Shown here: piece after piece, positions 11,450-23,481 of the stretch
Position numbering within the stretch: position 1 is the stretch's first letter
How the letters are laid out: each line of letters starts with the position of its first letter
From: Acephala macrosclerotiorum
Lineage: Eukaryota > Ascomycota > Leotiomycetes > Helotiales > Mollisiaceae
Direction: 5' to 3'
Assembly: GCA_014904845.1 (NCBI GenBank)
Contig: MU119259.1
Location: 124,001 to 188,000, forward strand
Length of the DNA: 64,000 nt
Translations under genes and position numbers: made by a program
The notes under the pieces: generated by a model
What the model saw: only the letters and a program-made list of their open reading frames with translations
The model's database searches: none
Told to the model about the DNA's origin: nothing

Positions 11450-12275
11450 ATTAGAGGAGGGTGAGGGATGTCGCGGCACTGTACGTTGTATATTAGTGCA
11501 ACGATAATCTACATGCTCCTTCTATTAGATCTGTTCTGATATTTTGGCCTCGCTGTGCTATCGAAACCGGCTGAGCTATCAGGGGACCTCGATCCTGGAA
11601 TATGCAAGTCCAGAACAATGCATTTGACAATCAAATGTCCTGGAGAGCTGAGGTCTGGACAATGGGCAAGACGAGACCGAAAACACCTCCCTATGCAATC
11701 AATGCGTTCGAGAATTGACTCCCAGAATGTACACAATAGATCTAGAATGTTCAAAAACATTCTCATTGCTATACCTTGAGGTCTTTAAGTCTTCATTTCT
11801 ACTCTTTTCAACTTGAGCTTTGGTAGTCCCAGCTTTCCTGGGTCATTCTTTGCCAGAAAGCTCGTTAAATCTTATGATCCCGATCCCGTAATCGCGAATA
11901 CCAGGGCTGGGTGCAAAAAGTCTTGCTGACTGTCGATCAATCGCGTCGTGGGGAGCCCAGGCCTACGCCATTGCAGATATTGTGGTGCCAACCAGATGAT
12001 TGGGCTTGAATGATAGCGCTGAGTGTTGCCTTTCTAGGACACTATTGCGTTGTTTGACAAGAAAAGGAGTAAAAAGCATCAAATAGGTATCTACTTCATT
12101 ATGGACCTTTGCCTTTGCTACAAAGTGGTCATCATATCTTACACTTCACCGTATCCAATCTGCCCAAATGCTCAAGTGCTTGAATGCTCGCTTTCTGAAC
12201 GCCTCCCAATGACAAATGCAATGTTCCTTTTTGACGGCCGTAAAAGACCCAAATAGGCCTGGGTATCCAAAACGC
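11450..12275. other. Intergenic region between the phosphoketolase relic and the membrane-protein gene
   Basis: The two genes converge here, so this should hold both 3' ends. I found no supported coding sequence or repeat. Confidence 0.5.
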
Positions 12276-14113
12276 TCAACCAATATAAATAGGCATTCTT
12301 GAGCCCTTCAAATCAGAGGGCACAATCTTGATATCTGCCTTATCAAAATCATGCAACATGAACCAACACAGCATTCTATAAATCAACGATATCCAAATGA
12401 TGTCTCTCTCTTCTTTCTCCGTCTCATAAGTAATATGAACTGCTGTTCCTTTCACATCTTTGTTCCCAATGACTTCCGGTCGGATCTTGGAAAAATAGTA
12501 GTCGAGCAATGCGTCTTCTTTGTTGAGAAGGACAATAGTATTTAGAGGTGATTGAGGACTTTGGAGGACCGCGAGCACTTTGGTGATGTGAGCGACGAGG
12601 ACACTCAAGATGTCGAGTTGAGACAACTTTAGGAGGAACCTAGTGTGTTCATCGAGAGCGTCGTGGATCGCTTCTCGGGCGTCCAGACTGAGATCTGCTT
12701 CGTCTTTGCAACCCAACTCTTGTATCTCTAGCCATTGATTGTAGATCACGGCGATTCGATGTTGGTTTGGCAGTCTATCATTGGTGATGATTTCATGCAG
12801 CTTGGACTGGAAAACTTCCATGAAGCGTGCCACTTTCCAGGATGCCTTCTTTCCCACTTTCTTTGCCCATTGATCGTTGGTGGGATTCGGGATCATTCTG
12901 AAACTGCTGCCACGGATTCTAATTACTTTCCCAAGCATGCCAATAATCTCAAAGGACACTAGATAGATGTGAGGAACACGATAATACGGCAGTGTGGTGG
13001 GAAAGACATACAGGAGAAAATGTGTTTGTGATCCTTCTCCCATTTTTTGAACGTCGCCGGTTGGCACCCCAAAGACTCGAGTGTGTCTGCTTCATCCCTT
13101 AATGAACCGAAGACTAATTCCAAGCTTTGATTCTCGGGCAGGAGGTTCTGGTATGTTTCGTCATCGAAAATGTTTGGCACCGTTCCAAACGGTAGGTCCT
13201 TGATGTGATGAGAAGGTATGACTCTGTTCGCTTGGAAATCTGACTTTCCAGTAGTAGCAAAGACCACCATCACTCCAAGGCCATGGACGTGAGTTGATGT
13301 CAAGATAAATCCATTCCCTTCTGCCCTTAAGTTCCAAGTGGATTGGTCGAATGTTTTCCAATAAAGCCCGAGCATCGCCATCAATTCCACGAGATGACAC
13401 ATAGCAGAAGTAGCATATGGCTTGGTGATCGAAGAAGGTATGAAGTCCCAAGATCGAGTCTTGCTTTGTAAAGCAGCAGCAAGTTCGTATCTGGGTTTTG
13501 GGGGTGTGAATCTCTTTGGCCAGCCGTTCTTTGGAGGAGTCCTCGATTTCGTCCGCTGCAAATTATCCCACATTCTAGAATCGTGCTCCTTCAATTGTAG
13601 GGTCGATATGAGGGTCAACCAGGAAGCCCGCTCGTCATCTGCAGTATGAACTTGTCTTCTTGTATCATCGTCTGCTTTGTCCTGGTCCGCAGGTAGCAGC
13701 ACTCGCGTCTTCTCATAGGATTCAGGTGTTCCATCAAAGTAGTGTATATCTCTCCCAGGAACAGGCCCTTTTTTGTTATCTGGAGGAGCTGCGAATATTA
13801 CTGGGGTTTCGAAAACGACTTCGATCCTGAATTGATTGAATCGCAACTTCCGTTTCGTTCCTTCTGCCCAGAGTCCGATTACACTTTTGTGACATCTGCG
13901 GTGTCCATCCGCGCTGGAAAAGTACTGCTGTAGAACTTGCAATACTGTGGTGAAAAGAGCAACAACCGACACAATCAGGGCCACAAGCCCAAACACATTC
14001 TGGCTGAGGTTATCGAATCCATTGCCACCCGACGAACTAGTCGAAGTGGCGGAAGTACTTGAGGTCGCTGTTTCCGTGCTGGGGGTTGTTGAAGAAGCCG
14101 CGGTCGTTGACAT
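12276..14113 (-). CDS. Uncharacterised single-pass membrane protein
   Basis: Two exons (14113-13012 and 12958-12276) are joined across a 53-bp intron (12959-13011; donor GTATGT, acceptor TCTAG), giving 594 residues. The N-terminus is about 35 residues of Ser/Thr with a short Ser/Gly run. One hydrophobic helix follows (about residues 38-63, NVFGLVALIVSVVALFTTV), then a long soluble part rich in aromatic and charged residues. I know similar layouts (Ser/Thr head, one helix, large cytosolic part) among hypothetical proteins of filamentous ascomycetes but can assign no function. There is no classical signal peptide. The start chosen is the first ATG before the Ser/Thr head. A separate frame upstream (14232, beginning MGTNANDGYETLYQ) could be an upstream ORF or an alternative first exon. 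The coding call is good; the role is unknown. Confidence 0.75.
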
Positions 14114-14894
14114 CGTGAGGCTGGCAGAAATGAAGCTGTTATGAAGTGATGGCGTCTATTGTCGTCTTCCCAATTGTACTCTGGGGGAGGTTGATAGAGA
14201 GTCTCGTATCCATCATTTGCATTGGTACCCAAAGTTCCTTTAGGACGTTGAGCAGTCGTTGTCCATCAGGAGCCGCTGAGTTTGTCAGGCCCCCACAGGC
14301 TCAGCCCAGAGAGCTAGTGAGGACTTGCAGCAAAGCCACAGCGGCTGGAAATGAAAGATCTGTGCTCATCCTGTCCCACATGGTGGACTTGGTCTTGATA
14401 AAACTTCCACATCGTTTCGTGAGGCTTTATTGAGACAATCACGAGAGATGTTTGCTGAGGGTCGTCGAGTAGGGTACGGTCCATCAAGATGCTAGGCTCC
14501 GAAAGAAGACCGGGGTAAGCTTATGAGCCTAGCGCATGACTTTAGCCCGTCTGCCTGCACTTTAAATGCATTGACAGGACCTGAGTAACACAAAGCATAT
14601 TGTCCCTTGCTCTTATATGCCTTTCTTCCTCCATGGTCAAGGTGCCGGTTTAGTTGTTCGTTGGCCGTGACGATATTTGAAACACCCCGTCCCATGTCTC
14701 ACTTTTTGCTCCCCTTCTTTCGCTCCACGGACCATTTCTCGACTGAATTGAACGGACAAGCTGTAATACCGATACTTCATTATATATTTTGAGATTTAAA
14801 TACTGAAAATGTGTGCATTGTTGCTCTGGAGACTCAATATCAAGGATCCGCATGCTTTCCCAACGCCCGAAAAGGAAGCACAAAAGCATCTTAA
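14114..14894. other. Gap between the membrane-protein gene and the GPI-protein gene
   Basis: No supported gene. It includes the upstream region of the membrane-protein gene and the 3' side of the following minus-strand gene. Confidence 0.5.
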
Positions 14895-15790
14895 TTACAA
14901 AGCGACCATCAACCCAAGAATTCCAACCACTCCCATCGCAGCTCCCGAAACAGCAGTAGGGACTGTACCACCTGCAGACGACGAGGACGTTCCCACGACA
15001 GCTGTGCTTGCAACACCTGCTACGCTGGAGGCGCCACTTGAAGCTTTGCTCGTGGCACTGGAAAGGGTGCTCACAGCCGTGCTGAAGATCGACGTCACCC
15101 CCGAGATAACTTTGGTCGTCAACGAGGAGACCACGCTATCCGCTGCTCCTGTTCCAGTTCCAGAGAGAGTGCCTGTTCTGTTTAAATTAGTTAATGAATG
15201 TCTGGATGGCGCTGGGAGAACATACTTTGTGGTAATGACTCCACTCGTGGATGTGTCTGTTACGACTGTAGTACCGGTCGGGCCAGTGCTTGACGGGGAC
15301 AGCGTTGAGGTGATGGTACTTCCTGCTGAGTTTGTCGTGGTAACGACGGATCCGGCTGAGATTATTGGCCCTCCTGGGGACGTCGACGAGGTAGCTCGCA
15401 ATGCATTGATATTGGACTCAAGTGCAGCAATCTGAGTAGACCAGGCTAAGAAGTCGAGATATCAGTGATGTTCTCGTATTAGGAAGAACTTGGAGCAGAG
15501 AAAACCAAAGTATACTTACGTGAGACTGCAGAAGAGAACCATCCAGGAGCGCTGACCGCAAGCAGAGCATCATAAATGAGAGACAGCGGTTCTCCGGTAA
15601 CGCTAGCCGCGCTCGCAGCGGAACTGATTGCTGATTTAAGAGCAGGCAGTGCGGTTGAAGGGATATATTCGGAAATCAACTGATCTGCTGCCGATGTGAA
15701 TTGTGCTGCACCGGTAGCTTGACGTTTCTCCTCGACAAGAGCGGAAACAGTCAAGCTCAGCAGAGCCGTAGCAAAGATATGGGCCAGCAT
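14895..15790 (-). CDS. Secreted Ser/Thr-rich GPI-anchored protein
   Basis: Three exons (15790-15520, 15445-15226, 15177-14895) give 257 residues. Intron 1 is 74 bp (15446-15519). Intron 2 is 48 bp (15178-15225; GTATGT donor, CTAAT branch point, AACAG acceptor) and is a multiple of three with no stop, so its retention would only add 16 residues. The product has a signal peptide (MLAHIFATALLSLTVSALV) followed by a possible KR processing site (EEKRQ), a helical N-terminal domain of about 80 residues, and a long Ser/Thr/Gly/Val stretch typical of an O-glycosylated stalk. It ends in a hydrophobic tail (GVVGILGLMVAL) preceded by small residues, as in GPI-anchor signals. It should therefore sit at the cell surface or wall. 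No catalytic domain is seen. Confidence 0.82.
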
Positions 15791-17445
15791 AGCGAAGATT
15801 TAGCTAGAGAGTTTGACAACGTCTAAGAATGAATTTGGATACAGCTGAAACAGACACAGGAAGAGAACAACGCAAGCTTTTCAAGTCATCTAATTGATGC
15901 CATTTCCAAGGTCGTGACAGTTTCACCTAGAAGCGTCATCAGAGCCGAGGACAGTTCAAGGGTAGTATCAAGGTACAAGCAGTATCTGAACCAGTAGGGA
16001 GTCAAAAACAAGGGGGAAATGAGGAACAAACATGGAATGATACTGGAAAGTACAGGAACGTGGCATATCATTTGTGCAAAAACAGCAGGTGCGGAACTAA
16101 AACTTGGTTTGGGAATTGCATTTAGTGATGAACTCTGCAGGCGACCCCGCATCGATCGTGGCGTTCAAGGTGTGGCTGATGAAGGTTCTTTCAGTGAGTC
16201 TGGCAGAGATTTGTGAGAATATGAAGCATTAATCTTATTTCTCTGGAGAGACACGAGGGACGAGATGGTAACGTCCTTGTTGAGAGCTTTATGTATGGGT
16301 GGTGCTCAGAAATACTGGGCCCCGCCTTTTGGACGCAATTTCATGGAATAACCGTTGGATAGAATCTTCGGGCTGATGGTTCCAAATGATACGGTTCCAC
16401 TGCTATAATATATAGAGCTAGCTGTCTGTTCACGTCAAAACATGCAAATGCCTTTGACGATAGTTAAAAGTATCCTGCTAAGGAAAAAAAGGTTTACTTT
16501 GAGGTTACGTAATAAAACGTGATATTTGGGGCACGTTTTTGCGCCAAGGTTTTGCCAAGAAACGCCAAGATGTGTTGCTTTTGGCATTTAGCGCTCCCCG
16601 TAAAGCCCCTCGTAAAGCCCTACGTAGGGAACGCCCTACTCGCGGCGGCGGAGCCGGTGCGAATAAAAAATCTATAAATTAAAAGGTTTATATCATTTCA
16701 AGTTGTCAAAGGCAGGGCATGGCGTGAGGTACGAGGGACATCCCACTATTGAAGATATAATTGCATCCTTTTTCGAATTGCCACCCAAAAAGCAGTCTGA
16801 AGTGCATTCACGTGATCGATGACATCATTCTTCATCCCACATCGATCAGGCTCGGCTTCGAAGTGCGTTGGGCATAATTCGCCTTGCCGCCGTAGGTCTT
16901 TGGCAGTAACTCAAAAACTATCTATGAAGGCGATATCTCCTCTCAAAACATTACAGAAGGGTACCAGATGGCCTTCGAGAATCGAGGCAGGTTGCCTGTT
17001 TTCGAGAAGGCTGCACAGTTTCTGCTGAAGGAGGCGCAGTTCGACCATGAGACCCCTCCAAAACTTTGCCCAACATCTCAAGCCTCTTAGCTACCGCTTC
17101 TCGCCGCACTTAGTGGACTGTCACTCTCTCGATGCTTGCGTGGCAGGTATATGTGGTGGCTGGAGATATAACCCCTCAGGCGGATGACGTTGGAAAGTTT
17201 CAAAGTGCCGTCTAGGAATTAACATCCCGACAATCTCCTAAGACCCTAAATCTCCAAGAAGCCTTCGGGATGGCATGATCTTGCGTGCAGGATTCCGTAC
17301 TTTGGTGGGAGGCCCGGCAGTAGTGGAATTTCTGCACAATGATGAGATTAACCCTGCTGTCCAGCTGAGCAGACCGACTCGGTGTGGATCGAGACAAATC
17401 AGATAGTCCAGATAGTCGTCCAAAGTGGGCTGTTCTCACTGCCTA
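15791..17445. other. Gene-free stretch upstream of the MITE
   Basis: About 1.65 kb without a supported gene. Minor structure: an 8-bp inverted repeat AAAACGTG/CACGTTTT near 16516-16541, and a short tandem GTAAAGCCCCTC/GTAAAGCCCTAC at about 16600-16625, beside a GC-rich patch and then an AT-rich patch. That patch could be part of a decayed repeat, but I cannot set its borders. Confidence 0.45.
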
Positions 17446-17608
17446 CGAAGTACAGGCCCTTTTTAATTGTTAGGCGAGAGAAAATACGTCCAAATTCTGT
17501 CGAAATTCCGAGTGGTCTGCCCAATCACCTGTCCAGATCTTCTTTTTTTGGTTTGTAATTGGGTAATCTGGGTGGCGACGTTTAACAATTAAAAGGGCCT
17601 GTACTTCG
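17446..17608. mobile_element. 163-bp MITE with 26-27-bp terminal inverted repeats and TA flanks
   Basis: The left end CGAAGTACAGGCCCTTTTTA... (17446-17472) is the reverse complement of the right end (17583-17608) except for one extra T on the left. Each end is flanked by TA (17444-17445 and 17609-17610), as expected for Tc1/mariner-type insertion. The 110-bp interior has no coding capacity. The element would be a non-autonomous miniature inverted-repeat element. It lies about 350 bp upstream of the DUF3824 gene, so it may be part of that gene's promoter region. I did not notice another copy in this window. Confidence 0.85.
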
Positions 17609-17958
17609 TAACCAATAAACTGTGAATTGTCGAAACCCAACTCTGGTAGAGGACTTGTTACAAGTAAAAGTAAATCACGTTGTTAGGCTCGCCTACTCTT
17701 CCAGCCTCCTCAAACTTGGATCCCTTCCCCTCATCATCTCGCCATCCTTTCAATAACTTTGCCAACACACTTCTTGCATTGCAAATCCATCACATCCACG
17801 AAACGTGCTCCACGACTCCTCACGACAGCGAGAATTGCATTGCGTTACGAAATTACGACCCATTATTAAATCCTCACATAATCCGAAGTTGAGTTGTTCG
17901 AGCGCAGCATACTCGGCAAGAGCAACAACCCACGTTTATAACAACACCGTCATCAACC

Positions 17959-20274
17959 ATGTCTGCGGTTGACCCGTACGAGGTTGACGACCGACGACGT
18001 CGATCTTATCGCGAGCGTGATCGTAGAGACGAACGTGAACCAAGATACGTCGAAACCCAAGAGACCTACGTTCGATCACCTGTAGCCGTAGCTCCAGATC
18101 CACCATATATCCCTCACACCGAGATTGTACGACGACCTGTCCGCGAAGATAGCGATCTTTCGATCGAGGAAGTCAGAAGAGATTTTCCTCCACCACAGGC
18201 GGGGGCTTACGTGCAACAGCGTACCATGGTTCGAGATGATCGGTACGGCCCGGTTCGTTCTCGTTCAGCCGAACGAGGCTCGCAATATGGAGGATACCTG
18301 CGCGACCCTCGACACTCCGACAGAGATCTAGATGATCGCCGTAATCGGAAAGGTGCGACATACGCAGAACAGGAGATCATCGAGAAGCCACGTCGTCGTT
18401 CACTCTCACGAAACCAGAAGATTATCGCAGCCGTTGGAGGAGCCGCTCTAGCAGTTGGTGGCAAGGAACTCTGGGACCGCAGACAAGCAGACGGCCGTCC
18501 AGTATCTCGAAACCCACTCGCGACAGCAGCTGTGGGAGCAGCAGGTGCATTCGCCGCATACGAAGGTGCCGAATATGCCTCCAAGCACACGGAAATACTC
18601 GGAGGAAAACAAAAGGAGAAAAAGAAGACATATGTTGCCCACAGAGGTCGGGATGGACAGGTAGCAGAATACTACTCTTCTGATGAAGAGACTGTTAAGC
18701 CAAAGAAGAGCCGTCGCAAGTCTATTGTGGAGGGAGCCCTGGGTCTCGCGGGTCTCGGTGCTGCGGCCAAAGCTACGGAGTCATCACATAACGGAGGACG
18801 TAGCCGCCGGGGCAGTGATGATGATTACGACGATACTCGGAGCAGACGCTCGTCTCGGGGCAGAAACAAGGAGCCCGAGGGAGCTGCCAAATTCCAACAA
18901 GCTGCTAAGGCCGCTCTTCTAGCTGGCGCAACAGAGGCCTTCAGAGTACGCAATGAACCTGGAGGATGGGGAGGAGACAAGGGAAAGCGCATTCTCACAG
19001 CAGCTATCGGAGCTGGTGGAATTGATGCGGCTGCAGACCGCAATCCAGACAAACACAGCAAGCGTCACATCCTGGAAGCTGTGGTAGGAGGATTGGCTGG
19101 GAATCGTTTGATCAACGGCTCCAGAAACAACATCGAAGATGATGGACGCTCCTCGAGATCCGGACGATCTCGTTCCAGAGCTCGTTCCAGCTCTAGGGGT
19201 CCTGGAGGAAGTGGTGCTGGCCCTCTAGCGGCACTTGCCACGGCGGGTATTGGCGCTCTAGCCGGAAAGAAGCTCCTTGACCGCTCTCGTTCTCGCTCTA
19301 GATCTCGTGCTGCTTCTCGTCGACGCAGAGATAGCCCAGACTCATACGATAGCAGAAGCCCATCCCCAAGAGGTAAAGACCGTCACAAGCGAAGCAAGAG
19401 TGTCACCGATTATGCAAGAAACGGTCTTGCTGCTCTAGGAATCGGCGAGGCAGTCAAGAACAGAGACAGGAGCAGAAGCAGAGATCGCGATGTCGAATAT
19501 GAGGAGACCAGAGTTCGTAGACGCAGTCGGGGTGATCGAGACCGAGGAGGATCTGATGACGGCTATGGAGGTTCCAGGCGCTCGCGAGGTGATCCATATG
19601 GCGACCCACGCTACGCAGACTCTCAATCCAGCAACGTTGGCTCCAGAAGCGGAGGAGGACGTCGCTCCGCAAGAGAAAAGGATGGTCGGAAGAATCGACG
19701 TGTTGCTGAGGGCAAAGACGGAGGCGAATCAGACAGCAGTCTAGGGTCGTCTTCAGGTGATGAGAAGCGCATCAAAAAAATGAAAGGTAAGCAACTTCTT
19801 ACCGCCGGCTTGGCTACTGTTGCGACAATCCACGCGGCACACAATGTCTATCAGAGTATGGAGAAACGTAATGCGCGGCACAAGGCCGTGGCGGAGGGAG
19901 AGATGACGCCAGAGGAGGCACGAAAGCTCAAAGCCAAAGCTACATTGCAAGATGCAGCATCTATCGGAATTGCAGCCCTCGGTATCAAAGGCGCTATCTC
20001 AGAAATCAAGGAGGCGAATGAGATGCGTCACGAGTTCCGAGAGTTCCGAGAAAAGAAAGAGGAGCGTCACAAGAAGCGCATTGAGAGACAGAAGAAACGC
20101 TCGAGCTCGAATGGCAGCAGTAAGGGATCTAGCAATGGCGATGGAAAGCGCAGGAGTGACTACACACCTTCTTATGGGGGTCGTGATGGTTATGGTCCTG
20201 GACCTCGCTATATCGATGATAATCCATATTCGACTGCTCTGCCTGCGCCTCCTGTCGGCTATGATGGGAGATAG
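17959..20274 (+). CDS. DUF3824-family protein with repeated Gly/Ala-rich hydrophobic segments
   Basis: A single exon of 771 residues starts at ATG 17959. The N-terminal 150 residues are Arg/Asp/Tyr-rich and probably disordered. They are followed by about ten short Gly/Ala-rich hydrophobic segments separated by charged or RS-rich linkers. The segments start near residues 155 (IIAAVGGAALAVGG), 185, 255, 315, 345, 370, 421 (LAALATAGIGALAG), 485, 613 and 666. SR/RS runs (for example SRSRSRSRAASRRRR at about residues 440-455) lie between them. From about 690 on the tail is basic (KKRIERQKKRSSS) and then Gly/Tyr/Pro-rich. DUF3824 proteins are specific to filamentous ascomycetes and have no established biochemical role. 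The repeated segments resemble glycine-zipper helices and might associate with membranes or self-assemble; this is inference. The 5' leader is long and a MITE lies upstream. Confidence 0.85.
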   Translation: MSAVDPYEVDDRRRRSYRERDRRDEREPRYVETQETYVRSPVAVAPDPPYIPHTEIVRRPVREDSDLSIEEVRRDFPPPQAGAYVQQRTMVRDDRYGPVRSRSAERGSQYGGYLRDPRHSDRDLDDRRNRKGATYAEQEIIEKPRRRSLSRNQKIIAAVGGAALAVGGKELWDRRQADGRPVSRNPLATAAVGAAGAFAAYEGAEYASKHTEILGGKQKEKKKTYVAHRGRDGQVAEYYSSDEETVKPKKSRRKSIVEGALGLAGLGAAAKATESSHNGGRSRRGSDDDYDDTRSRRSSRGRNKEPEGAAKFQQAAKAALLAGATEAFRVRNEPGGWGGDKGKRILTAAIGAGGIDAAADRNPDKHSKRHILEAVVGGLAGNRLINGSRNNIEDDGRSSRSGRSRSRARSSSRGPGGSGAGPLAALATAGIGALAGKKLLDRSRSRSRSRAASRRRRDSPDSYDSRSPSPRGKDRHKRSKSVTDYARNGLAALGIGEAVKNRDRSRSRDRDVEYEETRVRRRSRGDRDRGGSDDGYGGSRRSRGDPYGDPRYADSQSSNVGSRSGGGRRSAREKDGRKNRRVAEGKDGGESDSSLGSSSGDEKRIKKMKGKQLLTAGLATVATIHAAHNVYQSMEKRNARHKAVAEGEMTPEEARKLKAKATLQDAASIGIAALGIKGAISEIKEANEMRHEFREFREKKEERHKKRIERQKKRSSSNGSSKGSSNGDGKRRSDYTPSYGGRDGYGPGPRYIDDNPYSTALPAPPVGYDGR

Positions 20275-23020
20275 GAGATCTTCATCATATGATCTTCTAC
20301 CATTCTCACTTTCGTCACCAGAGCTTCGTGCCTCTTCACGATATACTCTACATTACGAAGATGATGATTACGTCATTTTTATGAAGTTTCATAGATCACC
20401 GATTTCATGACCAGCTCCTGCTCCGAAGATGATCCATTCTCGTTGCTTTCTTTCTTGGAGTTTTTCTATGGATGGAGATATAGATCACGCAAGCACATAT
20501 CCTTGCATAAGAATCATAACTGATGTTTATCCAACTGTGCACAGCTCCCCGTTATTAAGCAACCACAAGTGACCTGCCTACGCAAGCTTGTCATGTAACA
20601 TCGCGCGTTTCTGAATCGAGCGGAAGGAGGATCAGGACCTAAGGATAATAGCGGTTGGGCCCGAGGACTGGGAATGCGGGGAGGAAGGAAATAGGTACAT
20701 TAGTCAGGGTGAACGAGAAGGATGGGTCTCACGAATCTCCTTTTCATCTCTCATTTGTTCGCGGTAGTCTGGTTTGTGTTTGGTAGGTTAGGAAATCATG
20801 ACGAATTTTCACGATGATTGGGAAGGCAATGGGCGGTCAGTGTGGCTAGTTTAGTTCAATGATAACGTGGCTGGTTAGAACCCGATGATAGTGCCGATCC
20901 CCAATGCTTGTCCACAGCGGCACGGTTTTAATGAGGGTTGTCGCGGTATGCGTTTTATGCGTTTGGGTGACTCGGGAGCGTCGAGGGCGTTCTGGACAAT
21001 GCAGATTATGAGCGTTGAGGTTGCATGGGATGTGAGTGGCTCGCTATTGTCACAATGCCGTTACTTCCGGCGGGTGTGCGGTTGCTTTTGGAACGTAAGA
21101 GTAGTCTATCTTGAAAGTGTTGGCTCCATTGAGGCGTCCCGAGTATTCGTTTGTTGGACCACAAGTAAAGAGCGGAAGCATTTCTTGAAAGTAAGTGATG
21201 TATAACCAGGTAACTTCTTCGGGAGTCTTTGGGGCAGATAGACATTTCTGAAGAGTCCTGAAGGAAAACCGTCCACCACTGTGACGTTCGCTGTGTGACA
21301 AATGATCGGCTGCCCGATTTGTAAGTTGAAGTGTGGGACACATAATCGACGTGTTTGAATCGCAAGCACCGCATTCATCGGAGTCCTTCCGTACCTGCTG
21401 TCTCTCAGAGCTCGGAAGGACCAGGTGATATTTCGGAATGAGATGCTCCTGGTTGTTTGAGGATCCTATGTTGTTGGCCGTGAGGCACTTTCCCCGGAAA
21501 ATTTGGAAGCTCTTTTTGCCAAGGTATCAGACATGGATGCGACTCGCGGGCACTTTCTCTCGTCGAAGTCTAAAACTCTGGGGCCTTGGGTAAAAGAAGT
21601 TGGAATTGCGGCGTGATGGAGAATGGTCAGCTGCCATGTAGCAGACCCCGTTAGATTAGGCCTTCTTCTCTAGATCTCAAGATCAAATCACATCTAGCAG
21701 AGAGCTCGATTCTCCATTTAACTGGTGGCTTTGGTGACTTACTTGATTACCGCAGAGTGATTGTATTTTCCCGGTAAGCGCAGCGCTGTATGAATGTCCT
21801 GGTACCTGGAACAGAACAGGAATTGCGAAGCAACTCATTACTTGAGATGGCCGAATTGGCTTTGAAATGCCATATACTTTCTCGAAAATAGTTGATGTTG
21901 CATGGGTTTTGGGTTTAGAAGAGTTCGAGAAGACGACTAGAATGTAGTGGAACCCCAGGCTTGGCAATGGGACAAGGCCCCACCGATTGCCCGACATCAA
22001 AGCTTCAGTGCACATGCACATCACAACAAGTACAATTACAAAATGAGTTTTGGAGGTCCAGGAGGTCTGCAGGGCAGTCAAAAGCCTACGCCGTAAGCTG
22101 TTCATACACTCTCATTATCCATTCGAAGTTAACCCCTCTTCGCAGACCTGAACGTGGAAGCTTTCCACTAGATCATGATGGTACGATTTCCACCAGACGA
22201 ACAACTTCAATTCCTCCGTAACTCGAAGAGACCAGCGCTGATACGTATTGATGCGTAGGAGAGTGCAAAGATGTCATGATGAATTATCTGTCATGCATAA
22301 AAAAGGCGAAGGGAATGAACGATCCTGAATGCAGGTTGTTCGCAAAATCATATCTAGGATGTCGGATGGATAAGTGAGGACAAGCGCACTCCTTCTAATT
22401 GAGCTCTATGCTGATCCTCATGTTTAGCAATCTCATGGCGAAAGACGAGTTCAAGAATCTTGGCTTTGGTGAAGATAAAGCCAAACCGGTGCTGGATCCA
22501 AATACAGGGCAACAAGAGGAAGGGAAGAAGGGCGAACTGAGGTGGTAGGATTGCTCGTGGCACATTAGACTTGGACCGTTTGAAAGTATTCTCGGGTGTA
22601 TTATACAAGGAGTTCTGGGTGGGTGCATCATCTATGGACTGTGTATCCATGTATCGGCGCAGGTATGTGCTTTACAACTCTGCTTTCTCCATCAGTCTTT
22701 GAAGTGCAAGGAGTTTGTTAAAATGTGCGTCTTACAACTGGTGTCCATCTATGATATGGCGGTGTATGCTCTAGGTGTTGGAGTAGTTCTCGTTGCATCA
22801 GTGTAAGTCTGGACTATCGTTTGTATATTCCATGTTTCAGACAACAGATGAATAGCTAGAGAAGTCCTTCAATCTGCCAAAAAGTCTACGTGTAAAATGG
22901 AAAATGCATGCCATTTAGCAATGCCAGGATCTAGCATTTTATTCTAGTATTAAGATTTCCCAAGGGGAGAATGTCCGCCTTTCCGGAATCTGGTGATTAG
23001 AGCTCTTTAGGGTGTTGTCA
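20275..23020. other. Gene-poor 2.7-kb region
   Basis: No gene can be supported. Several frames are open on both strands around 21.0-21.4 kb (for example a minus-strand frame 21343-21050 ending PEVTAL) and at 21.7-22.1 kb, but they have no recognisable domain, overlap one another and lack convincing splice structure. They may be relics or chance. Confidence 0.4.
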
Positions 23021-23023
23021 TAG

Positions 23024-23408
23024 ACTGGGTGCGTTACTGGGGACGTCCTACAAGACCAGGGTCTCTTAGACAAATTCTACGACGAGCTCAATATATTAAC
23101 ACCCAACAAACGAACCAGAGATACCCTCGCCACTGCTGGAACCCCACCTCCATACTACCCACGAACTTCAGCAGCACCGCAACGACCATTCTCTGCCCTC
23201 ACAGACCACGCACCTGACGACGATGAGCCTGAGCTCAAATTGAATCCCAAGAGGCCAAGATTGGGAACTGCGGATACTATGGGTTATGGTAGCCGAGACG
23301 ACCTGGTGTACGACGGGGACGACATGATATGTGCCGAAGACGATATGATAGCTGGCGGAAACGATGTGATGTTGGGAGATAACGACATAGAAGGTGATGG
23401 TGTCACAA

Positions 23409-23481
<73 letters not shown>

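Noticed and set aside
14809..15435. Plus-strand open frame of 208 codons
   Set aside because: It is the antisense shadow of the Ser/Thr-rich GPI-protein exons (Thr/Ser codons give Val/Gly/Ala-rich antisense frames).
15886..16216. Overlapping short frames upstream of the GPI-protein gene
   Set aside because: They lack conserved motifs, overlap on opposite strands and have no splice partners.
21006..21378. Minus-strand frames reading through all three phases
   Set aside because: All three frames are open over the same bases, which argues for base composition rather than coding; no family resemblance.
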